Assembly: GCA_027039465.1 (NCBI GenBank)
Contig: JALWEA010000055.1
Span: 1 to 17,751, forward strand
Source of the DNA: Calditrichia bacterium
Lineage (GTDB): Bacteria; Calditrichota; Calditrichia; Calditrichales; Calditrichaceae
Length of the DNA: 17,751 nucleotides
Direction of reading: 5' to 3'
Positions 1-6,943 of this stretch are shown here, in pieces. The notes under the pieces are model-generated. The model did not search any database. It worked only from the letters and a program-made list of their open reading frames with translations, and was not told where the DNA came from. A program made the position numbers and the translations under genes. How positions within the stretch are numbered: position 1 is the first letter of the stretch; each line of letters begins with the position of its first letter.

Positions 1-758
1 TTCTTGATCGGTTTAAATTGGACGGCAAAACGGCGCTGGTTACAGGCGCCAGGCGGGGCATCGGCAAGGCAGGTGCCATTGCTTTGGCCGAGGCCGGTGC
101 GGATATTGTGGCTGTTTCGCGCACGGGCCAAATGGATGAATTGGCCAAACAGGTTACGGCCTTGGGACGCAAATTCCGCAGCTACGCCTGTGATTTTAGC
201 GATCGTAAGGCTTTGTACACCTTTATTGCCGAGGTTTTAAAAGACGTGCCTCAAATTGACATTTTGGTCAATAACGCCGGAACGATTTTGCGCAAACCGG
301 CCGCCGAACACCCCGATGAATATTGGGATACCGTGGTTGAAGTCAATTTAAACGCCCAATTTGTGTTAACCCGTGAAATCGGAAAAACCATGTTAACCCG
401 AGGGTACGGCAAGATTATTTTCATTGCTTCGTTGCTTTCGTTTCAAGGGGGAATTACCGTACCGGGTTATGCCGCAGCCAAAGGCGGTATCCGCACCCTG
501 ACCATGGCGCTATCCAATGAATGGGCCGCTAAAGGGGTGAATGTAAACGCCATTGCACCCGGTTACATTGCCACGGATAACACCAAAGCGCTCAGGGAAG
601 ATCCGAAGCGCAATAAAGCTATTTTGGAACGTATTCCGGCCGGTCGATGGGGCAAACCCGAAGATATTGCGGGCATGATCGTGTTTTTAAGTTCCGCGGC
701 TTCCGATTACATGAACGGAGCCATTGTTCCGGTTGACGGAGGCTGGCTGGGACGATAA
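1..758 (+). CDS. kduD: KduD-type SDR, 2-dehydro-3-deoxy-D-gluconate 5-dehydrogenase (5' end outside window)
   Basis: This is a classical short-chain dehydrogenase of about 250 residues. It probably interconverts 2,5-diketo-3-deoxygluconate and 2-keto-3-deoxygluconate (KDG) in the breakdown of unsaturated uronates released by polysaccharide lyases. The first complete codon is at 3-5 and the frame is open to the window edge, reading LDRFKLDGKTALVTG. The TTG at 18 would drop residues that KduD proteins normally have before the Rossmann strand, so the true start lies upstream. Counting from the TTG as residue 1, the visible motifs are TGARRGIG (9-16), NNAG (85-88), catalytic Ser138, Tyr151 and Lys155, and the C-terminal PVDGGWLGR typical of KduD. 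Ser-Arg (34-35) at the end of beta-strand 2 may favour NADP(H). A gluconate 5-dehydrogenase is the main alternative. A kduI-like partner would be expected upstream but cannot be seen. Confidence 0.8.
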   Translation, partial: LDRFKLDGKTALVTGARRGIGKAGAIALAEAGADIVAVSRTGQMDELAKQVTALGRKFRSYACDFSDRKALYTFIAEVLKDVPQIDILVNNAGTILRKPAAEHPDEYWDTVVEVNLNAQFVLTREIGKTMLTRGYGKIIFIASLLSFQGGITVPGYAAAKGGIRTLTMALSNEWAAKGVNVNAIAPGYIATDNTKALREDPKRNKAILERIPAGRWGKPEDIAGMIVFLSSAASDYMNGAIVPVDGGWLGR

Positions 759-825
759 GGTTGAATGGGAAGAAGGTTAAAGGGAACGTTATCCGTTATT
801 CGTATATTCGTTAATCGTAAAAGGC

Positions 826-880
826 TGTCATTGCGAACTATCCCGCGAGCCTGCGAGCGGGAGAGTGAAGCAATCCCCTC
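826..880. repeat. REP-like dispersed repeat fragment
   Basis: The segment around TGTCATTGCGAACTATCCCG and GTGAAGCAATCCCCTC resembles a repeat scattered between genes in many FCB-group and other bacterial genomes, often mis-annotated as short proteins. It contains the hairpin TCCCGC (841-846) / GCGGGA (857-862) with a 10-nt loop. I recognise the style from memory. Copy number in this genome cannot be seen from one window. Confidence 0.5.
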
Positions 881-1116
881 CAAATCGGCAACGGACGTAA
901 GGGATTTTTCGTTCCGTTACAGTTACTCGGCAATCGGACGTGATCTTTCTATATTATCGGGCACAAAAGAGCTTCAATTCAACAATTCACCTAATTGGGC
1001 ACCCTTCCGTGTTGAAAATCCTGAGCATCGGGACGCGTCGTAGGGAAGGGAACGGGATGGGTTGAAATAATGAACTTGCGAACCTATTATGTCAATAGTA
1101 GCTCGTGAACCATGGC

Positions 1117-1363
1117 TGGCGCGGTCTCTACTCGGCAACCAGTTGCCTTTGACTGCGTCCGGTTCCCGAGTGATTCTGCCGACACTTGTAGGGGCGAAGC
1201 ATTTCCTTAGCAAATAAAGAAATAATCTGTGTTTTTGGTTGCACAACGTTAAATTTTTTGCGTTTGAAGCTTCTTGACGGAAATGCTTCGCCCTTACTTC
1301 GGACAACGTAGGATGAAAGGCAGAATCGTATCGAGGGACGGACGCGCCATCAATTGCCCAGAC
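1117..1363. repeat. Long imperfect inverted repeat (MITE-like)
   Basis: The strongest arm pair is 1188-1206 against 1279-1297, where 18 of 19 bases pair (core GGGCGAAGCATTTCC), with a 72-bp spacer. Outside it the symmetry continues in blocks: GATTCTGCC (1172-1180) pairs with 1319-1327, GCGTCC pairs with a GGACGC on the right, and GCGGTCT (1121-1127) pairs with AGACCGC near 1356-1362. The blocks are separated by short indels. No transposase frame is inside, which fits a non-autonomous element or a decayed palindromic repeat. Confidence 0.6.
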
Positions 1364-1378
1364 CGCACTTTCCGAATA

Positions 1379-1403
1379 ACGCATACACGCATACACGAAT
1401 AAC
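1379..1403. repeat. Short direct repeats ACGCATAC
   Basis: Two exact 8-bp units (1379-1386 and 1387-1394) are followed by a degenerate third unit (ACGAATAAC). The reverse complement of the flanking CGAATAACG is found at the left of the same intergenic block (CGTTATTCG, 794-802), so this may be the right end of a larger inverted structure. Confidence 0.5.
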
Positions 1404-1413
1404 GATAATCCGA

Positions 1414-1448
1414 TTCCCAATTCCAAGTTCCCAGTTCCCAATTCCCAA
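1414..1448. repeat. Heptanucleotide tandem repeat (TTCCCAA)n
   Basis: Five 7-bp units run head to tail: TTCCCAA, TTCCAAG, TTCCCAG, TTCCCAA, TTCCCAA. Seven-base tandem repeats between genes are a known style of short tandemly repeated repetitive sequence in several bacterial groups. The units are direct repeats, and the array ends about 75 bp before the -35 box of the operon. Confidence 0.8.
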
Positions 1449-1523
1449 TTACTACCATAGCTCCGCACATCGCAATGCCAAGTCTTTCTTTAGATTTACC
1501 AATTTAAAATCTTTTGATCCCTC

Positions 1524-1552
1524 TTGACAAATTGTTCGCCAATTCTTATTTT
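1524..1552 (+). promoter_or_regulatory. Sigma70-type promoter of the lacI-uxaC-TRAP operon
   Basis: A perfect -35 hexamer TTGACA (1524-1529) is followed by a 17-bp spacer and TATTTT (1547-1552), which matches four of six bases of the -10 consensus. Transcription would start near 1559, just inside the palindromic sites that precede the regulator gene, as expected for a repressed and self-regulated operon. Confidence 0.65.
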
Positions 1553-1553
1553 G

Positions 1554-1588
1554 TTTATCGATAAAGTAAACGTTTAAGTAAACGGTTA
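1554..1588 (+). promoter_or_regulatory. Candidate operators for the adjacent LacI-type regulator
   Basis: Three elements are packed between the -10 box and the start codon. TTTATCGATAAA (1554-1565) is a perfect 12-bp palindrome. AGTAAACGTTTA (1565-1576) contains the perfect palindrome TAAACGTTTA with the central CG usual for LacI-family operators. AGTAAACGGTTA (1577-1588) is a tandem copy of the second element with one change. Position and symmetry suggest binding by the product of the next gene, probably autorepression. This is inferred from sequence only. Confidence 0.6.
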
Positions 1589-1593
1589 AGGTA

Positions 1594-2616
1594 ATGGCTC
1601 AAAAGATTACTTTAAAAGACCTCGCCCAGGCGCTCAACGTTTCCGTTGTTACCGTTTCCAAAGCGCTGCGCGACCATCCCGATATTTCCGCAAAAATGAA
1701 AACACAGGTCAAGAAAACCGCCAAAGAAATGGGCTACATTCCCAATATCGTAGCGCGTAATTTGTCTTCCCGCCGAACCCGCACCATCGGATTGATTGTG
1801 CCAAAAATCGCCCACTCCTTTTTTTCGTCGCTTATCGAATCCGTTTACCAATATGCGGCCGAACAAAATTATGAAATCGTCTTAACAACTTCACAGGAAA
1901 ATCCGGAGTTTGAAAACAAGCATTTGCTCACCATGATTTCCATGCGCGTGGACGGCATTCTGATTTCCGTAACCGACAAGACGGATACCCTTCCCCTGCT
2001 GTCCGTTGTGCGGGAGAATCAAATCCCCTTGGTGCAAATCGACCGCACCCTGAATGCCCCGTTTTCGAAGGTGGTTTTTGAAGACGCCGCCGGTACCTAT
2101 CGCGCGGTTAAGCATGCCATTGACCTCGGCTATCGCAAACTAGCCTTCGTCGGCGGCAATCACAAATTGCACATCGCGCGAGACCGCCTGAACGGGTTTA
2201 AGAAGGCGCTGAAAGAAAGCAATCTGCCGGTGCAAAAGCGCTTTTTGGTTCAGGGTGGATTTACGGAAGCGGACGGTTATCGTGCGGTGATGGACTTTAA
2301 AAAAAGCAAGCAACTGCCGGAATTTATTTTTGCCGCTACCTATCCCGTGGCTTTGGGTGTGATCAAAGCTGCCAAGGAATTAAATCTTAAAATCCCCGAA
2401 GACATCGACCTGATCAGTTTCGGAGGCAGCGAATTCAATACGTTCATTACCCCGGCCATCAGTTTTGTTGAACAGGATACCAAGGAAATGGCCCGTCTGG
2501 CCGTTGGGCAGGTCTTACGGGAAATTGAGGCCAATGAACCAGGGCCGCCGGTAGACTTGCGCATTCCTTCCGAACTGCGCTTAAAAGAAACCTGCGTTAA
2601 ACGAAAGGGGGCATGA
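1594..2616 (+). CDS. LacI-family transcriptional regulator of hexuronate genes
   Basis: This 340-residue repressor has the usual LacI-family length and architecture. An N-terminal helix-turn-helix (about 5-25, ITLKDLAQALNVSVVTVSKAL) is followed by the hinge helix (about 50-60, NIVARNLSSRR) and a periplasmic-binding-protein-like ligand domain beginning RTIGLIVPKIAHSFFSSLI and running to the end. It is the first gene of the operon and overlaps the next gene by four bases (ATGA), so it is co-transcribed with the enzymes it probably controls. The effector is unknown; a hexuronate or a pathway intermediate is likely. Palindromic sites directly upstream suggest self-repression. The ribosome site is weak (TAAGGT, very close to ATG), which would keep the repressor level low. 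Confidence 0.9.
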   Translation: MAQKITLKDLAQALNVSVVTVSKALRDHPDISAKMKTQVKKTAKEMGYIPNIVARNLSSRRTRTIGLIVPKIAHSFFSSLIESVYQYAAEQNYEIVLTTSQENPEFENKHLLTMISMRVDGILISVTDKTDTLPLLSVVRENQIPLVQIDRTLNAPFSKVVFEDAAGTYRAVKHAIDLGYRKLAFVGGNHKLHIARDRLNGFKKALKESNLPVQKRFLVQGGFTEADGYRAVMDFKKSKQLPEFIFAATYPVALGVIKAAKELNLKIPEDIDLISFGGSEFNTFITPAISFVEQDTKEMARLAVGQVLREIEANEPGPPVDLRIPSELRLKETCVKRKGA

Positions 2617-4031
2617 TGTCTTCTAAATTCACATTACATCCCGATCGTTTTTTTGATCCCGATGAAAACGTGCGCAAGATTGCACGCATCTTGTACCAAT
2701 CGGTTAAAGATTTGCCCATTGTCAGTCCTCATGGGCATGTGGATCCTGAAATCTTAGCAACCAATCAACCGTTCCCGGATCCTGCGGAATTGATTATCAT
2801 TCCCGACCATTACATTTTCCGCCTTTTGTATTCTCAGGGCATTCCGCTGGAAGAATTGGGCATTCCCGCTTTGGACGGCAGCCCGGTGGAGAAAGATCAT
2901 CGCAAAATTTGGCAACGTTTTGCCGATCATTTTTATTTGTTTGCCGGAACGCCGACCGGCGTGTGGTTGCAGCATGAATTCAGCGAGGTCTTTGGTATCG
3001 AAGAGAAATTGAATTCCGCCAATGCCATGCGTATTTACGATGTCATTCAACAAAAATTACAAACGCCGGAATTTTTACCCCGCACTCTGTTTGAACGCTT
3101 TAACATCGAAGTTTTAACCACAACCGACGGCGCATCCGATCGTCTTGAATTTCACCGACAAATTCTGGAATCCGGTTGGCAGGGCAAGGTCATCCCGTGT
3201 TTCCGTCCCGATGCGGCGGTGAACATTACCGCAATGAATTGGAAGCGGGAGATCGAGGCGCTTGGTGAGGTCTGCGGTTTTGAAATTACGGATTACAACA
3301 GGTTTATTCGGGCCATTGAAGAACGCAGGGCGTTTTTCAAATCCATGGGTGCCGTTTCAACCGATCAAGGGGTTGTTTCACCGTACACGCATCGGCTTTC
3401 ACCGCAGGAAGCGGATGTCATTTTTCAACATGCACTCAAGGGGCAGGCAACGGAAGACGAAGCATCCTTGTTCACGGCCAACATGCTCATGGAAATGGCG
3501 CGCATGAGCATCGAAGACAGCCTGGTCATGCAAATTCATCCGGGTTCGTTTCGCAACCACAATCAATACGTCTACCGCAAATTCGGCCCGGACAAAGGCG
3601 CCGATATTCCCCTGCAAACCGAGTACACGCGCAATCTTTACGAATTGTTGAATGCCTATGGAAATGATCCCCGTTTAACGCTGATTGTCTTCACTTTGGA
3701 CGAGTCTACCTATTCCCGCGAGTTAGCGCCGTTGGCCGGTCACTACCCTGCCATGAAATTAGGTCCGGCCTGGTGGTTTCATGACAGCATCGAGGGCATG
3801 ACCCGATTTTTACAACGCGTCACGGAAACGGCCGGTATTTACAACACGGTGGGTTTTAATGACGATACGCGCGCCTTCCCCTCCATTCCTGCCAGACACG
3901 ATTTGAATCGACGTATCAATGCCAATTTTCTAGCAGGAAAAGTGGCACGCCACATTATTGAAATGGACGAGGCATTGCAAATGATTCATGCTTTAACTTA
4001 CGATTTGGTCAAACAGGCTTACAAACTGTAA
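2613..4031 (+). CDS. uxaC: Uronate isomerase (glucuronate/galacturonate isomerase)
   Basis: This 472-residue protein is of the usual UxaC length and belongs to the amidohydrolase superfamily. It converts D-glucuronate to D-fructuronate and D-galacturonate to D-tagaturonate, the entry step of hexuronate breakdown in the cytoplasm. Key residues seen are the metal-binding pair in SPHGHVD (His40, His42), a conserved HPGSFRNHN segment (309-317), the GFNDDTR loop (414-420) equivalent to the TDSR segment of the E. coli enzyme, and ARHD (427-430) followed by an Arg pair. The sequence is a divergent subgroup, with PHGH in place of YHCH. Two starts, ATG at 2613 and 2616, both fit the ribosome site AAAGGGGG. 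The gene overlaps the regulator by four bases and lies 10 bases before the kinase gene. Confidence 0.9.
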   Translation: MMSSKFTLHPDRFFDPDENVRKIARILYQSVKDLPIVSPHGHVDPEILATNQPFPDPAELIIIPDHYIFRLLYSQGIPLEELGIPALDGSPVEKDHRKIWQRFADHFYLFAGTPTGVWLQHEFSEVFGIEEKLNSANAMRIYDVIQQKLQTPEFLPRTLFERFNIEVLTTTDGASDRLEFHRQILESGWQGKVIPCFRPDAAVNITAMNWKREIEALGEVCGFEITDYNRFIRAIEERRAFFKSMGAVSTDQGVVSPYTHRLSPQEADVIFQHALKGQATEDEASLFTANMLMEMARMSIEDSLVMQIHPGSFRNHNQYVYRKFGPDKGADIPLQTEYTRNLYELLNAYGNDPRLTLIVFTLDESTYSRELAPLAGHYPAMKLGPAWWFHDSIEGMTRFLQRVTETAGIYNTVGFNDDTRAFPSIPARHDLNRRINANFLAGKVARHIIEMDEALQMIHALTYDLVKQAYKL

Positions 4032-4041
4032 AGGTTTTAAG

Positions 4042-5040
4042 ATGATTATCGAAGAACGCGCTTACGCCCGCGCCGGACTGCTAGGCAATCCTTCGGACGG
4101 GTATTTCGGCAAAACCATTTCGGTTTCGGTTAAAAATTTCGGGGCGCACATCCTGCTTTACGAAAGCCCGGAAATTTACATCCAACCGAATGAAGGCGAT
4201 CTGAATCGGTTCAGAAATATGTTCGCCTTAATCGAACAAATCGAGCAAAACGGGTATTACGGTGCCGAGCGTTTAATCAAGGCGGCCATTAAGAAGTTTG
4301 TCGAATATTGCCTGCAAAATCAAATTCCTCTTGAAAATAAAAACTTTACCATTCGCTATCACACCAATATTCCGCGGCAGGTCGGCCTGGCCGGTTCCAG
4401 CGCCATCATTACGGCTACCATGCGCGCCCTGCTCAAATTCTATCGGGTTACCATTCCCAAAGAAATTTTGCCTACGTTAATTTTGAAAGCCGAAACCGAG
4501 GAGCTGGGCATTAACGCCGGATTGCAGGATCGGGTGATTCAGGTGTACGAGGGCTGCGTTTACATGGATTTCGATAAAACCCATCTGCAAGAGCACGGTT
4601 ACGGAAAGTACACCCCGTTAAATCCGGAGGCCATTTTGCCCCATCTTTACGTCGCTTACAAAACGGATCTGAGCAAAATTTCCGGCACGGTGCTCAACGA
4701 CATTCGCGTGCGATACGAACAGGGCGATCCGGTTGTGCTTAACACATTAAAAGAAATCGCCTCTTTGGCCGAGCAGGGCAAAGTCTTGATTGAAAAGGGC
4801 GACATCGAAGCCCTGAATATTTTGATCGATAAAAACTTCGATTTACGGCGCAAGATTATGAATATCTCACCCGGTAATTTGGAAATGGTGGAAGTCGCCC
4901 GTCAATGCGGCGCTTCGGCCAAGTTTTCGGGCTCGGGAGGTTCCATCATCGGCTTGTACAAGGACAACCAAACGCTGACCCGCTTAATGGTGGAATTAAA
5001 GAAAATAAAAGTCAGGGTGATTAAACCGTTTATTTATTAA
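4042..5040 (+). CDS. GHMP-family sugar kinase resembling plant glucuronokinase
   Basis: This 332-residue kinase resembles, from memory, plant glucuronokinase along its whole length. The shared stretches are RAYARAGLLGNPSD (6-19), TNIPRQVGLAGSSAI (108-122, the GHMP ATP-binding loop), ELGINAGLQDRV (154-165, with likely catalytic Asp163), NFDLRRK (265-271), and VEVARQCGASAKFSGSGG (283-300, GHMP motif 3). Plant glucuronokinase makes D-glucuronate 1-phosphate from free glucuronate and ATP. The neighbours fit this: UxaC just upstream uses the same substrate, and a GalU-type nucleotidyltransferase 14 bases downstream could use the product. Galacturonate as substrate (galacturonokinase) is the main alternative. 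It lacks any sign of being a mevalonate or homoserine kinase. The substrate is an inference; the family is certain. Confidence 0.85.
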   Translation: MIIEERAYARAGLLGNPSDGYFGKTISVSVKNFGAHILLYESPEIYIQPNEGDLNRFRNMFALIEQIEQNGYYGAERLIKAAIKKFVEYCLQNQIPLENKNFTIRYHTNIPRQVGLAGSSAIITATMRALLKFYRVTIPKEILPTLILKAETEELGINAGLQDRVIQVYEGCVYMDFDKTHLQEHGYGKYTPLNPEAILPHLYVAYKTDLSKISGTVLNDIRVRYEQGDPVVLNTLKEIASLAEQGKVLIEKGDIEALNILIDKNFDLRRKIMNISPGNLEMVEVARQCGASAKFSGSGGSIIGLYKDNQTLTRLMVELKKIKVRVIKPFIY

Positions 5041-5054
5041 AAGGAGTAAATAGA

Positions 5055-5933
5055 ATGATTCGAAAAGCGGTAATTCCGGCAGCCGGTTTGGGCACGCGCT
5101 TTTTACCGGCAACCAAAGCCCAACCCAAGGAAATGTTACCGATTATTGATACGCCCGTCATTCAATACGTGGTGCAGGAGGCGGTGGATGCCGGCATCGA
5201 CGACATCTTGATTATTTCGGGAAAAGGCAAACGCGCTTTGGAAGATCACTTTGACCGCAATTGGGAGCTGGAAGCCATACTGCAGGAAAAAGAAGATGAG
5301 TATTGGTACAATCAAATTCGGCACATCGGCGATATGGCCAACATTCATTACATCCGTCAAAAAGAAATGAACGGTTTGGGCGATGCCATTCGTTACGCGC
5401 GCCAACATGTCGGGGTGGAAGCCTTTGCCGTGCTTTTGGGCGACACCATTATCGATACGGTGATTCCGGTGGTGCAGCAATTGGTCGATATTTACGAACA
5501 ATATCAACGCTCGGTTGTGGCCGTGGAAGAAGTGCCGAAGGAAAAAGTTTCGCGTTACGGAATTATCGGAGGCAAGGAGCTTGGGAAAAACCTTTGGCAA
5601 ATTACGGACATGATCGAAAAGCCTTCCGTGGAACAGAGTCCGAGCAATTTGGCCTTTGCCGGACGCTACATTTTAACGCCGGATATTTTCAGGGCGTTGG
5701 AGCAAACACAACCGGGTAAAAACAACGAAATTCAATTAACCGACGCCATGCGTATTTTGATGAAACGGGAAGCGGTCTATGCCTATCGCATCGAAGGCAA
5801 GCGTTTTGACATCGGCAACAAGATGGATTATTTGAAAACCATTGTGCATTACGGGCTCAAGCGTCCGGAATTCAGAGATGAATTCCGGCAATTCCTGAGT
5901 CAGCAGGTAAAAGAAGAATTAAAAAAGGAATGA
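5055..5933 (+). CDS. galU: GalU-type UTP:sugar-1-phosphate uridylyltransferase
   Basis: This is a 292-residue nucleotidyltransferase of GalU/GtaB length and layout. It has the nucleotide-binding signature PAAGLGTRFLPATKAQPKEML (split at 8-28), the IQYVVQEA helix (36-43), LLGD (127-130, metal-binding Asp), an EKP segment around residue 189, and GKRFDIGNKMDYL near the C-terminus. The standard reaction makes UDP-glucose from glucose 1-phosphate and UTP. Placed directly after a glucuronokinase-like gene, it may instead, or in addition, make UDP-glucuronate from glucuronate 1-phosphate. Two places differ from the familiar bacterial GalU text: GLGD (107-110) for GLGH and GDT for GDD (129-131). Such variants occur in related subgroups, so they do not prove a new substrate. 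The ribosome site AAGGAG is well placed. The stop overlaps the first possible ATG of the next gene. Confidence 0.85.
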   Translation: MIRKAVIPAAGLGTRFLPATKAQPKEMLPIIDTPVIQYVVQEAVDAGIDDILIISGKGKRALEDHFDRNWELEAILQEKEDEYWYNQIRHIGDMANIHYIRQKEMNGLGDAIRYARQHVGVEAFAVLLGDTIIDTVIPVVQQLVDIYEQYQRSVVAVEEVPKEKVSRYGIIGGKELGKNLWQITDMIEKPSVEQSPSNLAFAGRYILTPDIFRALEQTQPGKNNEIQLTDAMRILMKREAVYAYRIEGKRFDIGNKMDYLKTIVHYGLKRPEFRDEFRQFLSQQVKEELKKE

Positions 5934-5938
5934 CCGAA

Positions 5939-6931
5939 ATGGGTTCATTTTCCCGTCGAATCTTTTTTCTTTTAGCGATCATTTTGGCGGTTGCTTTGGT
6001 CTTTAGCGGTTGCCAACGGCAAAAAAAAGTAACCGTACTCAAATTGGGCCACGTGCTTGATGTGAATCATCCGGTGCATAAAGCCATGGTTTACATGGGC
6101 AAAGTGTTGGCAAAAAAATCGCATGGCACGATGCGCATCGATATTTATCCCAGCGGGCAACTGGGCGCCGAGCGCGATTTAATCGAGCTTTTGCAAATCG
6201 GCAGCTTGGCCATGACCAAAGTTTCCACCAGCCCGTTGGAGTCGTTTGTGCCGGAGATGAAGATATTCAGTTTGCCCTATGTGTTTCGCAATCGGCAACA
6301 TTTGTGGAAGGTGCTGAACGGCCCGATCGGTAAAAAACTTTTGCTGGCCGGTGTACCTTTTCGTTTACGCGGCTTGTGCTATTACGATTCCGGCAGCCGC
6401 AGTTTTTACACCAAAAAAGTACCGATTTACACCCCTGCCGATTTGAAGGGTTTGAAAATCCGTGTGATGAAAAGTCAGACCGCGGTGCAAATGATTCGTG
6501 CTTTGGGCGGCTCGGCCACACCGATTTCCTGGGGTGAGCTGTACACCGCTTTGCAGCAGGGCGTAGTTGACGGTGCCGAAAACAATCCGCCAAGCTTTTA
6601 CCTTTCCAAGCATTACGAGGTTTGTAAATATTATTCTTTGGATGAACACACCTCTATCCCGGATATTTTGCTCATCAGCGAACCCATTTGGGAGGGCCTT
6701 ACCAAGCAGCAACAAAAATGGCTTCAGGAAGCGGCGGACGAATCGGTGCTCTACGAGATTAAGCTTTGGAAACAAGCCACGGAACACGCCATGGAAGAAG
6801 TGCAAAAAGCGGGTGTTAAGATTATTCATCCCAATAAAGAACTATTTAGGGAAAAAGTAAAAGGCATGTACGAAAATTACAAGGGTACGCCGGTGTACAC
6901 CTTGCTTCAACAAATTGAAAACATTCATTAA
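5939..6931 (+). CDS. dctP: TRAP transporter substrate-binding lipoprotein (DctP family), probably for hexuronates
   Basis: This is the extracytoplasmic solute receptor of a TRAP transporter. It begins with basic residues and a hydrophobic stretch ending in FSGC, a lipobox, so it is probably a lipid-anchored protein (Cys25 from this start). DctP-family signatures are LKLGHVLDVNHPVHKA, YPSGQLGAERDLIELLQIG, DLKGLKIRVM with the conserved carboxylate-binding Arg, and WGELYTALQQGVVDGAENN. I chose ATG 5939 because AAGGA (5925-5929) lies nine bases upstream. The ATG at 5930, overlapping the galU stop, has no spacing for a ribosome site and would add three residues. The ligand is inferred from the surrounding uronate enzymes; DctP proteins bind organic acids, including uronates. 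Confidence 0.9.
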   Translation: MGSFSRRIFFLLAIILAVALVFSGCQRQKKVTVLKLGHVLDVNHPVHKAMVYMGKVLAKKSHGTMRIDIYPSGQLGAERDLIELLQIGSLAMTKVSTSPLESFVPEMKIFSLPYVFRNRQHLWKVLNGPIGKKLLLAGVPFRLRGLCYYDSGSRSFYTKKVPIYTPADLKGLKIRVMKSQTAVQMIRALGGSATPISWGELYTALQQGVVDGAENNPPSFYLSKHYEVCKYYSLDEHTSIPDILLISEPIWEGLTKQQQKWLQEAADESVLYEIKLWKQATEHAMEEVQKAGVKIIHPNKELFREKVKGMYENYKGTPVYTLLQQIENIH

Positions 6932-6943
6932 GCGGAGAAAAAC

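Larger units (their letters stand above)
759..1593. other. Long non-coding block rich in repeats
   Basis: There are about 835 bases between kduD and the regulator gene, and I can support no gene here. The two open frames (765-1043 plus, 974-1468 minus) translate into low-complexity, Arg/Ser-rich text lacking any family resemblance, and they run through repeats. The block holds a REP-like segment (about 826-880), a long imperfect inverted repeat (about 1117-1363), degenerate inverted copies of a CGTTATTCGT-type motif near 794-803 and 1371-1404, a heptamer tandem repeat (1414-1448), and the promoter and operators of the downstream operon (1524-1588). Confidence 0.75.

Noticed and set aside
765..1043. 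Open frame of 92 codons on the plus strand
   Set aside because: It runs through REP-like and low-complexity DNA, has no ribosome site and resembles no family.
1379..1448. CRISPR-like array
   Set aside because: Units are 7-8 bp, contiguous and without spacers, so this is a simple tandem repeat.
974..1468. Open frame of 164 codons on the minus strand
   Set aside because: It translates the heptamer tandem repeat (WELGTGNLELGIG-type text) and the inverted repeat; no ribosome site, no family resemblance.
5136..5600. Open frame of 154 codons antisense to galU
   Set aside because: It is an antisense shadow of a clear GalU protein; composition is His/Phe/Asn-rich as expected from the reverse frame.
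6365..6829. Open frame of 154 codons antisense to dctP
   Set aside because: Shadow of the DctP gene, with no family resemblance.
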